Made by a program: the position numbers and the translations under genes
Shown here: piece after piece, positions 1 through 7,095 of the stretch
How the letters are laid out: every line of letters starts with the position of its first letter
Position numbering within the stretch: position 1 is the stretch's first letter
NCBI GenBank assembly: GCA_027491215.1
Contig: JAIXWP010000135.1
Location: 24,698-88,697 of the forward strand
Reading direction: 5' to 3'
From: Flavobacteriales bacterium
Lineage (GTDB): Bacteria > Bacteroidota > Bacteroidia > Flavobacteriales_D > Sanyastnellaceae
Length of the DNA: 64,000 nt
The notes under the pieces: generated by a model
What the model saw: the letters and a program-made list of their open reading frames with translations, nothing else
Databases searched by the model: none
Told to the model about the DNA's origin: nothing

Positions 1-1
1 C

Positions 2-112
2 GATACAGGCTTGACAGACAATGCCAAGAGAATGGATGTACTTTTGGGCATTCGCGGAGGTTGGGTATTGCATTTGTACCGCAGAGCTCCTGATGAATAT
101 TACTTCGATTAA
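2..112 (+). CDS. C-terminal end of an unidentified protein (partial)
   Basis: An open frame enters from the left edge and ends at TAA 110-112, giving 36 residues that finish with RRAPDEYYFD. The tail has alternating hydrophobic residues (VLLGIRGGWVLHLY), which would fit the last strand of an outer-membrane beta-barrel, but this is a guess from a short fragment. The stop lies in the same frame as the next gene (waaA) and seven bases before its start, so the two are probably co-transcribed. Confidence 0.5.
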   Translation, partial: DTGLTDNAKRMDVLLGIRGGWVLHLYRRAPDEYYFD

Positions 113-118
113 AAAAAC

Positions 119-1366
119 TTGCACTCACTTTACAACATCGGAATCTTTCTTTATGGCTTCGCTTTGAGGCTTGCTGCGCCGTTTGTATCGAAGGCAAAGT
201 TGTGGACAGAGGGAAGGAAAGATGTTATTTCTTCTGTAAAAAAATGGCGTGCAAATCAGCAGGGGCGAGTCATTTGGGTGCATTGCGCTTCATTGGGAGA
301 ATTTGAGCAAGGCCGTCCGATAATAGAGTTTATCAAATCGAATTATCCGGACATTCGAATATTGCTTACCTTCTTTTCTCCAAGTGGATATGAGATTCGA
401 AAGAATTACGCTCAAGCAGATTATATCTGTTATTTGCCATTGGATACCCCTTCCCTATCTCGCCAATTTGTGCATGCTGCGCGGCCGAGCGCATCGATTT
501 TTGTGAAGTATGAGTATTGGGCGAACTATTTTTTTCAGTTAAAAAAAGAGCACATTCCACTTTTCATTGTGTCTGGTATTTTTCGTGAAAATCAGCGATT
601 CTTCTGCTCACAAAAAGCCTTTTGGTCCAGTGTATTTTCTTCCGTGGATCATTTCTTTTTACAAAATAAAAATTCACAGCTTCTTCTACAACGTGTATCA
701 GATCGACCAGCTACAGTATGCGGAGACACACGTTATGATCGTGTAGAGGCGATTGCAAAAGACTTCCATTCTATTGAACAGATCGAAGAATTTGCAGGCC
801 AAGCTAATGTGTTGATTGGTGGAAGTACTTATGCATCTGAGGAAAAAATTATTCGTGAATTATTGGATGAGCACTCCAATTGGAAGGCCATCATTGCTCC
901 GCATGAAATCGAAGAATCGCGTTTGAAAGAGATCGAGCAGTTGTTTGGATCGATGATTGTTCGATTTAGTCAATGGAATAAAGAGTCATCAAACAGCGCT
1001 CGTGTGATGTTGATTGATAATATGGGAATGCTTTCGCGCATTTATCATTATGGTCACATTGCCTTGATTGGCGGCGGTTTTGGGAAGGGTATTCACAACA
1101 CATTGGAGGCGGCAGTTTATGGGATGCCATTATTCTTTGGGCCGCGCTATCAAAAATTTGATGAAGCAGTGCAATTGATTGCAAACGGTGCGGCGGAGAG
1201 TGCTGATGAAATGTCTGGATTGCAAAATCGGATGACATTCACGATGAAAGATCTAGAAAAGCGTAAAAAAATGGGTGCTTCGGCGCGCATTCAAGTAGAA
1301 GATAATTTGGGCAGTGTGGCGATAATTGTAAAACACCTTGAAAATCAAGGGATTTTAGCGAGATAA
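119..1366 (+). CDS. waaA: 3-deoxy-D-manno-octulosonic acid (Kdo) transferase
   Basis: Adds Kdo from CMP-Kdo to lipid A precursor at the inner membrane, an essential step of lipopolysaccharide synthesis. 415 residues is the usual length. The N-terminus (LYNIGIFLYGFALRLAAPF) is the membrane anchor typical of the family; WVHCASLGEFEQGRPIIE carries the conserved Ser-Leu-Gly-Glu region of the acceptor domain, and GGGFGKGIHNTLEAAVYGMP is the donor-site segment of the GT-B fold. The start is a TTG at 119: the in-frame stop at 110-112 excludes anything further upstream and the conserved N-terminus begins right here. It follows the preceding gene after six bases. Confidence 0.93.
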   Translation: MHSLYNIGIFLYGFALRLAAPFVSKAKLWTEGRKDVISSVKKWRANQQGRVIWVHCASLGEFEQGRPIIEFIKSNYPDIRILLTFFSPSGYEIRKNYAQADYICYLPLDTPSLSRQFVHAARPSASIFVKYEYWANYFFQLKKEHIPLFIVSGIFRENQRFFCSQKAFWSSVFSSVDHFFLQNKNSQLLLQRVSDRPATVCGDTRYDRVEAIAKDFHSIEQIEEFAGQANVLIGGSTYASEEKIIRELLDEHSNWKAIIAPHEIEESRLKEIEQLFGSMIVRFSQWNKESSNSARVMLIDNMGMLSRIYHYGHIALIGGGFGKGIHNTLEAAVYGMPLFFGPRYQKFDEAVQLIANGAAESADEMSGLQNRMTFTMKDLEKRKKMGASARIQVEDNLGSVAIIVKHLENQGILAR

Positions 1367-1382
1367 TTTTTTTCGAAAAAAA

Positions 1383-1413
1383 TTTGACAAAATGAATATC
1401 CGTGCTACATTTG
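1383..1413 (+). promoter_or_regulatory. Bacteroidota-type promoter of the tRNA genes
   Basis: TTTG at 1383-1386 and TACATTTG at 1406-1413 are separated by 19 bp, the arrangement described for the primary sigma factor of Bacteroides (TTTG, about 19 bp, TAnnTTTG). Transcription would start near 1420, shortly before tRNA-Gly at 1434. Confidence 0.75.
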
Positions 1414-1433
1414 CCATCCCAAAATTGTGTTAA

Positions 1434-1506
1434 GCGAGAATAGCTCAGTTGGTAGAGCATAACCTTGCCAAGGTTAGGGTCGCGAGTTCGAGTCTCGTTT
1501 CTCGCT
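1434..1506 (+). tRNA. tRNA-Gly (GCC)
   Basis: Full cloverleaf: 7-bp acceptor stem GCGAGAA/TTCTCGC, D arm with AGCTCAGTTGGTAGAGC, anticodon stem TAACC/GGTTA around loop TTGCCAA (anticodon GCC), T arm with GTTCGAG. 73 nt, discriminator T. CCA is not encoded. Confidence 0.97.
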
Positions 1507-1512
1507 CGAATC

Positions 1513-1544
1513 TCCCGGTCTGTTTGCAGATCGGGATTTTTTTT
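1513..1544 (+). terminator. Rho-independent terminator after tRNA-Gly
   Basis: A 10-bp stem (1513-1522 with 1527-1536, one G-T pair) and a four-base loop is followed by a run of eight T. It would end transcription between the two tRNA genes, or act as a processing boundary. Confidence 0.8.
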
Positions 1545-1550
1545 AGTATT

Positions 1551-1636
1551 GCCCTGGTGGTGGAATCGGTAGACACACAGGACTTAAAATCCTGCGGTCA
1601 GTAATGACTGTGCGGGTTCAAGTCCCGCCCGGGGTA
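1551..1636 (+). tRNA. tRNA-Leu (TAA)
   Basis: Class II tRNA of 86 nt. Acceptor GCCCTGG pairs with CCGGGGT allowing wobble pairs; anticodon stem CAGGA/TCCTG encloses CTTAAAA (anticodon TAA); there is a long variable arm (CGGTCAGTAATGACTG) and a T loop with GTTCAAG. CCA is not encoded. Confidence 0.97.
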
Positions 1637-1646
1637 CTAAAATTAG

Positions 1647-1677
1647 AAGGGCCGTCTTTTACGAGACGGCCCTTTTT
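1647..1677 (+). terminator. Terminator after tRNA-Leu
   Basis: Stem AAGGGCCGTCT (1647-1657) pairs with AGACGGCCCTT (1664-1674) and is followed by a T tract. It closes the tRNA transcription unit. Confidence 0.85.
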
Positions 1678-1836
1678 CAATTACAAATGACAAGTCACAA
1701 ATGACAAATGATCTCGCGTACCGCGAGAAATGATTTCAAACGCCGAACGCCAATCTCCTAACCTCAAACTCTGAACATCTAACCCCAATCCCCTATCTCC
1801 TAACCCCTCATGCCTAACCCCGAACCCCACTCGCTT
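1678..1836 (+). repeat. Degenerate word-like repeats at a convergent junction
   Basis: No gene. 1678-1710 repeats variants of ACAAATGACAA (reverse complement of the TTTGTCATTTGT words at 15910-16013). 1712-1726 is a perfect small hairpin, CTCGCG-TAC-CGCGAG. 1740-1830 consists of near-repeats such as CTAACCCC, CCAATCCCC, CTATCTCC, CTAACCCC. The stretch separates the tRNA unit from the response-regulator gene that ends at 1837 on the other strand. Confidence 0.75.
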
Positions 1837-2547
1837 TTACTCGCGGTTTTCTAGGCGGAAGCCTACGCCGTGGACGTTGACGATGGCCAGGTTGGGATCG
1901 TCGCTGAGGTATTTGCGAAGTTTAGTGATGAACACATCCATGCTGCGTCCTACGAAGTAGCTATCATCTCCCCAAATCATATTAGCTATGAGCTCTCGCT
2001 CTAATACTTGATCTTGGTGCTCGCAAAGCAACTTCAATAGCTCTGCTTCTTTTTTGGTAAGCTTCTTCTTATCATCACCGATTTTCAATTCATAGTTTGG
2101 AAAATCGAGTTGGTATCTACCGATATCAAATTTCAATTTATCCTTCGGCTCCTCTTTGAAATTTGGATTGCGTTTCAGAATCGCCTTGATTCGAAGAATC
2201 AATTCCTCACTGCTGAAAGGCTTAGTTATGTAGTCATCCGCACCGAGTTTGAATCCTTTAATACGATCTTCCGACATACCACGAGCTGTCAGGAATACTA
2301 TTGGAACTTCGGCATTTGTTTTACGAATATCTTCTGCCAGACTGAAACCATCCTTCTTTGGCATCATTACGTCCAAAAGACATAGGTCATATTCTTCTTT
2401 GTTAAATTGAAGTAGTCCTTCCTTGCCATCTTTCGAAAGATGCACTCTAAAGCCTTCCATTCGCAGCGCATCTTGCACAACGAATCCAAGATTCATATCG
2501 TCTTCAACTAAAAGAATTTTAGCGCTATTGGTCTTGTTTTCTTCCAT
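1837..2547 (-). CDS. OmpR-family response regulator
   Basis: DNA-binding response regulator of 236 residues. Receiver domain about 1-125 with acidic pair ED(16-17)D, phosphoacceptor D59 in CLLDVMMP and the conserved K109 in YITKPF; winged-helix domain about 135-236 (KLTKKEAELLKLLCEHQDQVLERE, ending GVGFRLE). It overlaps the 3' end of the kinase gene upstream by 23 nt, so the pair forms one operon and almost certainly one phosphorelay. The arrangement resembles RprXY-type systems of Bacteroidota; the signal is not evident. Confidence 0.92.
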   Translation of the reverse strand: MEENKTNSAKILLVEDDMNLGFVVQDALRMEGFRVHLSKDGKEGLLQFNKEEYDLCLLDVMMPKKDGFSLAEDIRKTNAEVPIVFLTARGMSEDRIKGFKLGADDYITKPFSSEELILRIKAILKRNPNFKEEPKDKLKFDIGRYQLDFPNYELKIGDDKKKLTKKEAELLKLLCEHQDQVLERELIANMIWGDDSYFVGRSMDVFITKLRKYLSDDPNLAIVNVHGVGFRLENRE

Positions 2548-3820
2548 TTTCTGCGAGTTTAAAATACAGTGTAAACGTGCTTCCTTCTCCTACTCTACTA
2601 TCTACTTTAATCTTTGCGCGATGCGCTTTAATGATGGTGTCAACATAGAATAACCCTAGGCCAAAGCCTTTCACGTTGTGTAGGTTACCCGTAGGCACAC
2701 GATAAAACTTATCGAAGATCATTCGAAGTTGGCTTCTCTCGATACCAACTCCATTGTCTTTTACTTTGACTATAATTTCTTCCTCTTTATTAGTAGTCTC
2801 TATCGTTATCACCGGTTCTTTATCGGTGTACTTACGCGCATTATCGAGCAAATTATATATCACATTCGTGATATGTACTAAGTCGCCATTGATGATGCTG
2901 TTGGTTGCATTTAGGCGAGTGTTCAGTGTTCCACCGGCCTCTTCAATGTTGATGCTAAATGTATTTTCTGCTTTTCGAATAACCTCATGTAAGTCAATGC
3001 GCTCGCGCTTTATATTCACTTTTTTCGGAGAAAGTGTTGCAATTTGGAGCACTTTATCTACCTGACTTCTTAAGCGATTATTTTCATTTTTTATGATATT
3101 GATATATTGAAAATATCGCTCCGGTTGTTTTGTGATCTCAGGATTATTGAGCGCTTCTGCCGACAGGCTTATGGTTGAGATAGGCGTCTTCAGTTCGTGC
3201 GTCATATTGTTGATGAAGTCGCTCTTTACTTCTGACAAACGCTTATGTTTTAAAATGACGAAAATCGTGTAAGAGAAGAATACAACAATGAGGAATATGA
3301 CAAAGCTCGAATACATCCAGAAGTCGAGCTGCTTTAGGATAATCGCAGTCTTGTTAGGAAACAAGACTCCAAAATAGTGGCCGTCTTGTTCAAACTTCGA
3401 AGTGATAGCCACCTTTTCAGGTTTTACTAAAAAATCTTCTTTGTCAAAATCAACTCTACTGGCAAATACTACAGAATCCGTGAAGCAGTCGTAGATCCCA
3501 TATTCAAAGTCTTCTGTGAGATTGTATCGTTCAAATTCTTCCTTGATAAGGGTTTCAAGAAGAAAAGGTGAAGGAGTGTCATTGATATTTGCAACGAAAA
3601 AATTGGATTCTTTAGCTAGAACGGGCTCCGTTACCGCAGAGTCATTGTTCATGACCAAGATTTGGTCTACCACATTGGTAAGGGCCAACATCACATGATC
3701 ATTAAACTGACGTTCTTGAATTCCGTAGGCCTTTCTAACCCAAAAGACCTGCCCTGCCACGATAACACCAAGTGATACGATGGCCAGCAGGACCACGATG
3801 ACAATTGTTCTTCTGCTCAT
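2525..3820 (-). CDS. Membrane sensor histidine kinase
   Basis: 431 residues. Transmembrane helix about 5-25, a periplasmic sensing region of about 140 residues without a recognised fold, second helix about 168-190 (YSSFVIFLIVVFFSYTIFVIL), then HisKA with the H box NNMTHELKTPIST, N box YNLLDNARKYT, G1 DNGVGIE and G2 GFGLGLFYV. It partners the response regulator encoded downstream (23-nt overlap). Divergent from fabD; a TAAATTCG box lies 13 nt before its start codon. Confidence 0.92.
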   Translation of the reverse strand: MSRRTIVIVVLLAIVSLGVIVAGQVFWVRKAYGIQERQFNDHVMLALTNVVDQILVMNNDSAVTEPVLAKESNFFVANINDTPSPFLLETLIKEEFERYNLTEDFEYGIYDCFTDSVVFASRVDFDKEDFLVKPEKVAITSKFEQDGHYFGVLFPNKTAIILKQLDFWMYSSFVIFLIVVFFSYTIFVILKHKRLSEVKSDFINNMTHELKTPISTISLSAEALNNPEITKQPERYFQYINIIKNENNRLRSQVDKVLQIATLSPKKVNIKRERIDLHEVIRKAENTFSINIEEAGGTLNTRLNATNSIINGDLVHITNVIYNLLDNARKYTDKEPVITIETTNKEEEIIVKVKDNGVGIERSQLRMIFDKFYRVPTGNLHNVKGFGLGLFYVDTIIKAHRAKIKVDSRVGEGSTFTLYFKLAENGRKQDQ

Positions 3821-3882
3821 AATTCTTGCTACGAATTTAGGTAAAAGGACGAATTATTATCTTCGCCGACAAACCAAATAAT
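3821..3882. promoter_or_regulatory. Divergent promoter region, kinase operon and fabD
   Basis: 62 bp between two start codons. On the plus strand TATCTTCG (3858-3865) fits the TAnnTTTG-type box and would give fabD a short leader; on the minus strand TAAATTCG stands 13 nt before the kinase start. Confidence 0.55.
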
Positions 3883-4764
3883 ATGAAAGCCTACGTATTT
3901 CCCGGACAGGGGTCACAGTTTACAGGAATGGGTAAAGATTTATATGAATCTTCTCCTGTTGCAAAAGAGATGATGGAGAAAGCCAATGAGATTCTCGGAT
4001 TCCGTTTGACAGACATCATGTTTGAAGGAAGTGAAGAAGATTTGAAGCAGACAAGAGTAACACAGCCTGCCATCTTCTTGCATTCTGTGGTATTAGCTGC
4101 ATGTCTTGGCGATTCGTTTCAACCACAAATGGTAGCAGGTCATAGCTTGGGTGAATTCTCAGCATTGGTTGCAAACAAGACCCTCTCATTTGAAGATGCA
4201 CTTCGCTTGGTTTATGCTCGTGCCATGGCAATGCAGAAGGCATGCGAAGTCAAGCCATCTACGATGGCTGCTATCCTTGGATTGGAAGATGAAGTCGTTG
4301 AAAAAATTTGTGCTGAAACCCCAGGAGTGGTGGTTGCAGCAAACTATAACTGTCCTGGACAATTAGTTATTTCGGGAGAAGTTGAAGCAATTGATGCAGC
4401 TTGTGCGGCATTGACTGCGGCTGGAGCTAAGCGTGCTTTGAAGCTCGCTGTGGGTGGTGCATTCCACAGCCCATTGATGGAACCAGCACGCGTTGAGTTG
4501 GAAGCTGCAATTGCTGCCACTCCATTCGCAACTCCAATTTGCCCAGTCTATCAAAACGTAACTGCATCAGCCGTATCGAATCCTGATGAAATCAAACAAA
4601 ACTTGATTGTACAATTGACCGCTCCAGTAAAATGGACTCAGACAATGAATGCAATGTTGGCTGACGGTTGTGCAGAGGTGATTGAAGTTGGTCCTGGTAA
4701 AGTGCTTCAAGGCTTATTTAAGAAAGTGAGCCGCGACTTACCAACATCTTCTGCAGCTCTATAA
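3883..4764 (+). CDS. fabD: Malonyl-CoA:ACP transacylase
   Basis: Transfers malonyl from CoA to acyl carrier protein for fatty-acid elongation in the cytoplasm. 293 residues, the usual size. Visible features: FPGQGSQ near the N-terminus, nucleophile S88 in AGHSLGEFSAL, substrate-binding arginine region YARAMAMQ (about 111-118), catalytic H195 in GGAFHSPLMEPA, and VIEVGPGKVLQGL near the end. Its stop overlaps the next start (TAATG at 4762). Confidence 0.95.
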   Translation: MKAYVFPGQGSQFTGMGKDLYESSPVAKEMMEKANEILGFRLTDIMFEGSEEDLKQTRVTQPAIFLHSVVLAACLGDSFQPQMVAGHSLGEFSALVANKTLSFEDALRLVYARAMAMQKACEVKPSTMAAILGLEDEVVEKICAETPGVVVAANYNCPGQLVISGEVEAIDAACAALTAAGAKRALKLAVGGAFHSPLMEPARVELEAAIAATPFATPICPVYQNVTASAVSNPDEIKQNLIVQLTAPVKWTQTMNAMLADGCAEVIEVGPGKVLQGLFKKVSRDLPTSSAAL

Positions 4765-5441
4765 TGAAATCGAATAGACTTTTAAGCATAACCATCATCG
4801 CACTTGCGGTGGTGGTTTGTGTTTTTAAAGCCATAGATAGTTATCTCATGCTCCGCTACATCGGAGCAGTGAAGTTATACCGTGATGGACTTGTGCATTC
4901 CTATTATTCAAAATGGCAAAATCTTGCAGAAGGAGTAGTGCCATTTGGTGGATTGCTCCATTTGTCACTTTACACTTTACTTATTATTTGGACGTATCGA
5001 GTTTACTTCAATATACATCGACTCGATAATTACCAACCAGAGAATAGCTTGAATTGGTCCGTAATTGGCTGGATTTTTCCCGCCTTGAATTTTATTTATC
5101 CCTATAGAATTATCTCTGAAAGTTATTTAGAATATCAGAATCAAATAGAGTTTGATGCCTACAGAACAAAGAATCCCATTTTGATTTGGTGGATTCTTTT
5201 CATGTTTAGTTACGCTCTAATTCCTGTCATCATCACTTTTCTTGGTGGAAATGCGGCGGTAGCGAACCCCACGAATGGTATCTTAATCCAACTTCGTTTT
5301 CAAATACTCGGAAATGTTGGAGCCATCATCTCGATGGTGTTTTTAGCTCGCTATATTTGGAATATGATGCGGCTGGAGCCTCAATTTATGACACTAGCGC
5401 CTCGAAAGGCCATGCCAATTGAAGATCATTTAATACCATAA
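4764..5441 (+). CDS. DUF4328-like multi-spanning membrane protein
   Basis: 225 residues with about five hydrophobic helices (roughly 8-28, 55-76, 96-112, 140-160, 185-205). The segment SLNWSVIGWIFPALNFIYPYRIISESY contains the W-x2-P-x2-N-x3-P-x4-I pattern I associate with DUF4328. Function unknown. Translationally coupled to fabD by a one-base overlap, which says only that they share a transcript. Confidence 0.7.
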   Translation: MKSNRLLSITIIALAVVVCVFKAIDSYLMLRYIGAVKLYRDGLVHSYYSKWQNLAEGVVPFGGLLHLSLYTLLIIWTYRVYFNIHRLDNYQPENSLNWSVIGWIFPALNFIYPYRIISESYLEYQNQIEFDAYRTKNPILIWWILFMFSYALIPVIITFLGGNAAVANPTNGILIQLRFQILGNVGAIISMVFLARYIWNMMRLEPQFMTLAPRKAMPIEDHLIP

Positions 5442-5470
5442 AAAAAACCGAGCAATTGCTCGGTTTTTTT
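5441..5470. terminator. Bidirectional terminator
   Basis: A perfect 30-bp palindrome: seven A, CCGAGCAATTGCTCGG, seven T. It can terminate the fabD unit on the plus strand and the small gene at 5488-5679 on the minus strand. Confidence 0.9.
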
Positions 5471-5487
5471 ATTATCACCAGGATAAA

Positions 5488-5679
5488 CTATTTTGTGTTG
5501 TTCGATTCAATGAAGTTGAACAAATTGCTCATGATTTCTTCTCGAGCAACTAGCTCTTCTTGAAGTTTTTTGTTTCGCTCTTCAAGTTGCTTAACTTCTT
5601 GCTTAAGCGCTTCCAATTCAGAGAGCGAATTTGCATCGAGTCTTGTAGCTTGTTTGCGGTATTGATTTGGATTTTCCAC
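5488..5679 (-). CDS. Small coiled-coil protein, function unknown
   Basis: 63 residues. Residues about 17-52 (SLSELEALKQEVKQLEERNKK and onward) form clear heptads with Leu at a/d positions, so a short dimeric coiled coil is likely. There is no signal peptide or membrane helix. A CATCTTTG promoter-like box lies at 5701-5708 on this strand, about 20 nt before the start. It ends at a bidirectional terminator, which supports expression as a single gene. Confidence 0.65.
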   Translation of the reverse strand: MENPNQYRKQATRLDANSLSELEALKQEVKQLEERNKKLQEELVAREEIMSNLFNFIESNNTK

Positions 5680-5790
5680 GGTACCAATAATTTAGTTTTT
5701 CAAAGATGAGGTGAAGTTAGGCATAGTTCAACTCAGTTGTGCCCCAAAGTAATTAACCTATACCTGTTAATCATCAACAATTCTCAAAAA

Positions 5791-5857
5791 ACTGATAAAA
5801 GTCAGTTCCTCGTCTGACAGCCCTCACTTCTCGGTACAAGATAACCCGTCACTTTTG
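5791..5857 (+). promoter_or_regulatory. FNR/CRP-type site and promoter of uspA
   Basis: ACTGATAAAAGTCAGT (5791-5806) is a 16-bp near-palindrome with TGAT-N4-GTCA core, centre 5798.5. CACTTTTG at 5850-5857 fits the TAnnTTTG-type box; its first base is 51.5 bp from the site centre. No TTG element is present 19 bp upstream of the box, as expected for an activator-dependent promoter. The same spacing occurs at 9537-9601 and at 18498-18564. Confidence 0.65.
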
Positions 5858-5880
5858 AATCACAATTAATTACCGGGAGT

Positions 5881-6702
5881 ATGAAAACAATATTAGCAAC
5901 CACCGATTTCACGCAGGAATCAAGAGCAGCGGTGAATTATGCTGCACGATTAGCATTAATAAACAAATGTGAGTTGCAAATTCTCCATGCGACTTACATA
6001 CCTGTCATCAGCGATGCTTTTCTTGATGTGACGACTACACTGGAAGAGGTTGAAAAAAGTGATAAGGCAAAGATGGCCGATTTAGTGAGACATATACAAT
6101 CCAAGCAAGGTCCGGCACTGCGCGTTAAAGGCATCAATGAAGTTGGGTTGACGGAAGAATTATTGAAAGATAAAATCACACAACCTGAGGACACATTGGT
6201 TGTGATGGGAGTAAAGCATGTAGATAGATTTAGCAGAGCTATTTTTGGCAGCACCGCCACATCATTAGCGGGACAGATTCCATGCCCATTGATGATCATT
6301 CCGCCTGAAGCGCGTTTCAGACCATGGAAGAAGCTAGCCTTTTCTTTTGATAACAAAGAAATTCCAGTGAAGAGTGGAATTAGTTTTATAAAAGAGATGG
6401 CCAGTATCTATAGCTCTAAGCTGCATTTTGTGCATGTGATGGGAATGGATGAAGTAACAAAAGACAGCACACCGATCAGCACCATTCGTGACATCATAGG
6501 TGGTGAAACACATCTCCACTTCTTAGAAGGGAAAGATGATACTGTGGCAGCAGTGCGCGATTGGATTCGCAGATACAAAGCAAATGTTGTTGTTATGGTC
6601 GCACGAAAGCACAATATTTTCTGGCGCATGTTCAATGAGTCACACACCACAGAGATGGCCTTTGAAAGCAGCGTACCCGTATTAGTGCTTCCAGAAAATT
6701 AA
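5881..6702 (+). CDS. uspA: Universal stress protein, tandem Usp domains
   Basis: 273 residues with two Usp domains (about 1-142 and 148-273), the two-domain form common in Bacteroidota. The first domain begins KTILATTDFTQESRAAVNYAARLA and has VVMGVKH followed by FGSTATSLAGQIPCPLMIIP, close to the nucleotide-binding G-2X-G-9X-S/T pattern; the second ends SVPVLVLPEN. Such proteins accompany redox and microaerobic genes in many bacteria. It stands first in the row of genes leading to ccoI and has its own FNR-type site, so it is probably an oxygen-responsive member of the cbb3 regulon. Confidence 0.9.
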   Translation: MKTILATTDFTQESRAAVNYAARLALINKCELQILHATYIPVISDAFLDVTTTLEEVEKSDKAKMADLVRHIQSKQGPALRVKGINEVGLTEELLKDKITQPEDTLVVMGVKHVDRFSRAIFGSTATSLAGQIPCPLMIIPPEARFRPWKKLAFSFDNKEIPVKSGISFIKEMASIYSSKLHFVHVMGMDEVTKDSTPISTIRDIIGGETHLHFLEGKDDTVAAVRDWIRRYKANVVVMVARKHNIFWRMFNESHTTEMAFESSVPVLVLPEN

Positions 6703-6720
6703 TTTTAAGAATAACTCTGA

Positions 6721-7095
6721 ATGAAAATCCAAATATCAGATACAGCAACTATACGCGAAATTCAGCGCGCATTTTCGGATCGATTTCCTTTTTTGAAATT
6801 GGAGTTTTTCTCACGTCCTCACCAAAAAGGTAAAGGATCAGAAAAGAAATATATGAAAACAGACGATGCGCTATTAAAGGATTTTCGACGAGTTCATCGC
6901 GCTGGAGATCTTATCATTCAGCCTGACATGAGCGTTACAGAGCTTGAAACAATGTTTCATGACAACTTTGGACTTTTTGTTCAGGTATTCAGACGCAGCG
7001 GGAAATTATGGCTCGAAACAACTGCCACTGATAGTTGGACCTTGACCTTACAAAATGATCAAGGCAAAGAACTATCCGATAGTTATAGTTCATAA
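6721..7095 (+). CDS. Conserved-looking small protein of the cbb3 cluster, function unknown
   Basis: 124 residues, soluble, no cysteine pair or membrane helix. I do not recognise a named domain. Visible segments: MKIQISDTATIREIQRAFSD, FPFLKLEFFSR, then a DLIIQPDMSVTELETMFHDNFGLFVQVFRRSGKLWLETTATDSWTL region that reads as a compact alpha/beta fold. It lies 18 nt after uspA and its end overlaps the assigned start of ccoI, so it belongs to the same transcript and is likely controlled by oxygen. Confidence 0.8.
   Translation: MKIQISDTATIREIQRAFSDRFPFLKLEFFSRPHQKGKGSEKKYMKTDDALLKDFRRVHRAGDLIIQPDMSVTELETMFHDNFGLFVQVFRRSGKLWLETTATDSWTLTLQNDQGKELSDSYSS

Noticed and set aside
119-1366. waaA as a 5'-truncated gene because it has no ATG
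   Set aside because: A TTG start fits the conserved N-terminus and full family length, so no truncation is needed.
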